Source of the DNA: Victivallales bacterium
GTDB taxonomy: Bacteria > Verrucomicrobiota > Lentisphaeria > Victivallales > SZUA-371
Assembly: GCA_028691155.1 (NCBI GenBank)
Contig: JAQUZV010000090.1
Location: forward strand, 1 to 7,914
Direction: 5' to 3'
DNA: 7,914 bases
Part shown: one piece after another, positions 6,385-7,914 of the stretch
Numbering within the stretch: the stretch's first letter is position 1
How the letters are laid out: each line of letters begins with the position of its first letter
Made by a program: the position numbers and the translations under genes
The notes under the pieces: generated by a model
Database searches by the model: none
Told to the model about the DNA's origin: nothing
Seen by the model: the letters and a program-made list of their open reading frames with translations, nothing else

Positions 6385-6405
6385 TGAACAACGTTCATTA
6401 TATGA
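6385..6405 (-). promoter_or_regulatory. TetR-type operator candidate, copy 2 (inverted)
   Basis: On the minus strand this reads TCATATAATGAAC, G, TTGTTCA. At 5589-5609 on the plus strand the same string occurs with A in place of the single G (20 of 21 identical). It includes the palindromic core TGAAC-GTT-GTTCA and the TATAAT. The outer left arm of copy 1 is not conserved. A leftward promoter would use the TATAAT, but only a poor -35 is present. A rightward one (TGAACA 6385-6390, 16 bp, TAATAT 6407-6412) is weak. Confidence 0.6.
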
Positions 6406-6517
6406 TTAATATTCACAAAGTTAAACAGGGAATTTTTCAAAGCAACATGACAGACCGGAATCAACATGAGAAGGAAAACATTACGGTCGCGTTCCCGCGT
6501 CATAAAAATAACCGGAG

Positions 6518-6539
6518 CAGACCGACCGCTGCCGGTCTG
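6518..6539 (+). repeat. Small GC-rich hairpin with adjacent short direct repeat
   Basis: CAGACCG (6518-6524) and CGGTCTG (6533-6539) form a perfect 7-bp stem with an 8-base loop. The 9-mer CTGCCGGTC occurs at 6529-6537 and again at 6541-6549. No U-run follows, so this is not a standard terminator. It directly precedes the large inverted repeat and may belong to the same element. Confidence 0.45.
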
Positions 6540-6552
6540 ACTGCCGGTCAAC

Positions 6553-6633
6553 GCTTTGCTTCCCGTTCGTGCGGCGACTCCGCGCGTTGTGGGGGGGACC
6601 CATTCCCGTCGCCGCGCGAACGGGAAGCAAAGC
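6553..6633. repeat. 26-bp inverted repeat (81-bp palindromic element)
   Basis: Arms 6553-6578 (GCTTTGCTTCCCGTTCG...) and 6608-6633 (...CGAACGGGAAGCAAAGC) are complementary at 25 of 26 positions. The one mismatch (T6570 against G6616) is a G-U wobble in RNA. The 29-base interval contains a G7 run and CCC blocks. The GC-rich composition contrasts with the AT-rich flanks. There is no U-run after it and no protein-coding reason for the symmetry. It could be a dispersed palindromic repeat (REP/MITE-like), or a structured leader of the downstream operon. Confidence 0.85.
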
Positions 6634-6744
6634 ACCGTCCGGGGGAAAGTGATTCATCCCGCTAAAAAAAGGCGCCTCGAACGCCGGCCCGACTAAAAAA
6701 CCATCAACTGGCAATACAACCCCAATCATGGGAGGAACAGAGAA

Positions 6745-7740
6745 ATGATTACCGCAATGATCGCCGTCGGCACGGCTCTGGCGTTGAACCGGGGTATCGC
6801 CGTCAAAACCCTGGACGCCGCGGCCACCGAGCAACGCCGGGATCGGCTGGAACATCACGTCGCCGTGCTGGCGGGAGCCATCGGCGAACGCAATTTAATG
6901 CACTACGGCAACCTGGACCTGGCCGCCGATTACATTGCCGGAGAGATGTCACGTACCGGCATCGCACCGGAAGAACAAGCCTACCGGGTTCGCGCCGGAG
7001 CGTTGCGCCGGAAATGGCGGCAATACCATTACGAAAATCAGACCTACCGCAACCTGATTCTGGAAATACCGGGTCGATCCGCACCGGATGAAATCGTCGT
7101 CATCGGCGCGCACTACGACTCGGCACCGGTGCCCGGCTGCCGGGCGGCAAACGACAATGCGTCCGGCGTGGCGGCCGTGCTGGAGCTGGCCCGGGAATTC
7201 GCCGCCCAACCCCAGGACAAAACCCTGCGCTTCGTGGCCTTCGCCAATGAGGAACCGCCGTTTTTCTGGACGCGGAACATGGGAAGCGCCGTCTATGCCC
7301 GGTCGTGCCGGGACAATAAGGAAAAGATCGTCGCCATGCTGTCGCTGGAAACCATCGGCTGCTATTCGGAACAGCCGGGCAGTCAGCGCTACCCGCTGCC
7401 GCTGCTGTCGCGGTTCTTTCCCGACCGGGGTAACTTCATTGCCTTTGTCGCCGATTCCGGAGCCAAAAAACTGCAGCGGCAATGTCTGACCGCCTTTCGC
7501 CGCGCCGCCGTCTTTCCGGCGGAAGGAGCCGCCCTGCCCTGGATTATTCCGCGCATCGGCTCCTCGGATCATTTTCCGTTCCGGCGTCGCCACTACCCCG
7601 CCCTGATGGTAACCGACACCGCCCCATACCGCGACCGCACCTATCATACCAACCGGGACAATCCCGATCATCTCAACTATCGATGCATGGCCAGAGTGGT
7701 AAACGGATTGTCCGCGGTCATTGTCGACCTCGCCAACTGA
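6745..7740 (+). CDS. M28-family zinc metallopeptidase (aminopeptidase-like)
   Basis: A 331-residue protein, typical for single-domain M28 peptidases. Metal and catalytic residues appear in the usual order: His123 and Asp125 (GAHYDS), bridging Asp137 (ANDNASG), Glu169-Glu170 (FANEE; general base and zinc ligand), Glu202 (SLETIG, where many relatives have Asp), the GSSDHFPF segment at 272-279, and zinc ligand His301 (TYHTNRDNPDHL). All ligands are present, so it should be active as a two-zinc exopeptidase removing N-terminal residues. The N-terminus (MITAMIAVGTALAL) is hydrophobic but has no leading positive charge, a weak candidate for a signal peptide or anchor; the location is uncertain. GGGAGGA is 8 bases before the ATG, and no in-frame upstream start is better. 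The radical SAM gene follows after 21 bp, so they probably share a transcript. The substrate is unknown. Confidence 0.93.
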   Translation: MITAMIAVGTALALNRGIAVKTLDAAATEQRRDRLEHHVAVLAGAIGERNLMHYGNLDLAADYIAGEMSRTGIAPEEQAYRVRAGALRRKWRQYHYENQTYRNLILEIPGRSAPDEIVVIGAHYDSAPVPGCRAANDNASGVAAVLELAREFAAQPQDKTLRFVAFANEEPPFFWTRNMGSAVYARSCRDNKEKIVAMLSLETIGCYSEQPGSQRYPLPLLSRFFPDRGNFIAFVADSGAKKLQRQCLTAFRRAAVFPAEGAALPWIIPRIGSSDHFPFRRRHYPALMVTDTAPYRDRTYHTNRDNPDHLNYRCMARVVNGLSAVIVDLAN

Positions 7741-7761
7741 AACTTCAGGAGAAAAACGACC

Positions 7762-7914
7762 ATGAACAAGAAAATCATGCTGGTGTTGCCCGCCGCCGCG
7801 CACCTGCGGGTCCAGCCGGGACAAACCCGGATTCCGCGCCGCAATATGCTGCGCTTCAGCATTCTGCCGCTGACCCAACTGGCCGCCCTCACCCCGCCGG
7901 ATTACGAGGTGACC
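7762..7914 (+). CDS. B12-binding radical SAM protein, N-terminal fragment (cut by window edge)
   Basis: Only the first 51 residues are in the window, from the ATG at 7762 (CAGGAG 10 bases before it). KKIMLVLPAAAHLRV is the first strand and phosphate-side loop of a cobalamin-binding Rossmann domain. IPRRNMLRFSILPLTQLAAL and TPPDYEV match, from memory, the opening of B12-binding radical SAM proteins of the BchE/HpnP-like type (typically PRR...LPLT..AALTPP). Such enzymes usually do methylation or other radical chemistry on lipids or small molecules. The CxxxCxxC cluster motif lies beyond the edge, so the radical SAM half is inferred. It sits 21 bp after the M28 peptidase gene in the same direction. 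Confidence 0.75.
   Translation, partial: MNKKIMLVLPAAAHLRVQPGQTRIPRRNMLRFSILPLTQLAALTPPDYEVT

Larger units (their letters stand above)
6290..6744. other. 455-bp intergenic region between tetR and the M28 peptidase gene
   Basis: It contains, in order, an A7-GTAA-AT7-like tract (6357-6375), operator copy 2 (6385-6405), AT-rich sequence to about 6480, a 7-bp hairpin (6518-6539), a 26-bp inverted repeat (6553-6633), and an unstructured leader with two A-runs (6664-6670, 6694-6699) leading to the GGGAGGA ribosome site (6730-6736). Short frames on both strands (for example plus 6402-6665 and minus 6635-6339) run through the inverted repeat. They lack ribosome sites and resemble no protein, so I call no gene. 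Confidence 0.6.

Noticed and set aside
6402..6665. Possible 87-residue small protein downstream of operator copy 2
   Set aside because: No ribosome site before any of its starts, and its second half is encoded by the inverted repeat, giving Arg/Ser-rich sequence.
6664..6685. Possible minus-strand terminator: GGCGT-TCGAG-GCGCC followed by seven T
   Set aside because: The stem is only four GC pairs plus a wobble, and no minus-strand gene lies upstream of it to be terminated; kept only as a note in case an antisense transcript exists.
6949..7878. A 309-residue minus-strand open frame over the M28 peptidase gene
   Set aside because: The plus strand carries all M28 metal ligands; the antisense frame has no recognisable motif and would also overlap the radical SAM start.
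1..7914. CRISPR arrays, tRNA or rRNA genes, insertion sequences, phage genes
   Set aside because: No regularly spaced repeats, no tRNA-like cloverleaf, no transposase or integrase reading frame was found on either strand.

Overview
The window reads as an ordinary chromosomal stretch of an anaerobic or facultatively anaerobic, moderately GC-rich bacterium. Coding DNA is GC-rich and the intergenic gaps are strikingly AT-rich. The anaerobe call rests on a hybrid cluster protein (Hcp) with the short N-terminal cysteine spacing (CxxC-x8-C-x5-C) known from Desulfovibrio-type enzymes, plus a dedicated ferredoxin-like partner and a cobalamin-type radical SAM protein. No marker fixes the phylum. The DUF2089 gene and overall style would fit a PVC-group bacterium such as a Lentisphaerota member, but that is a guess.

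Left part, minus strand (1-2211): a probable nitrosative-stress operon transcribed leftwards, rrf2-type regulator, then a dicluster ferredoxin-like protein, then hcp (cut by the left edge). A good sigma70-type promoter (TTGACG, 17 bp, TATTAT) lies before the regulator. Its -10 is covered by a near-perfect 20-bp palindrome, the obvious candidate operator for autoregulation. The ferredoxin-like gene is split by one extra base in a G6 tract. Removing it gives one intact 259-residue protein.

Middle part, plus strand (2151-5540): an AT-rich divergent intergenic region containing a perfect 2 x 21-bp tandem repeat, then a two-gene unit. The first gene encodes a 120-residue zinc-ribbon/HTH protein of the DUF2089 type. 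The second encodes an 889-residue protein with six predicted membrane segments and a roughly 630-residue, apparently extracytoplasmic C-terminal part that I do not recognise. Both carry a short SHOCT-like helical motif. This pair is the least explained coding content of the window.

Right part, plus strand (5541-7914): a tetR-family regulator with a promoter whose -10 lies in the middle of a 27-bp dyad. A second copy of that operator, in inverted orientation (20 of 21 bases identical), lies 96 bp past the tetR stop. A 455-bp gap follows, holding a 26-bp inverted repeat (81 bp overall) that could form a very stable hairpin. After it come a zinc metallopeptidase of family M28 and, 21 bp later, the start of a B12-binding radical SAM protein cut by the right edge. 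The second operator suggests that the TetR protein also controls something from this gap, possibly the M28/radical SAM operon, but no strong rightward promoter can be seen.
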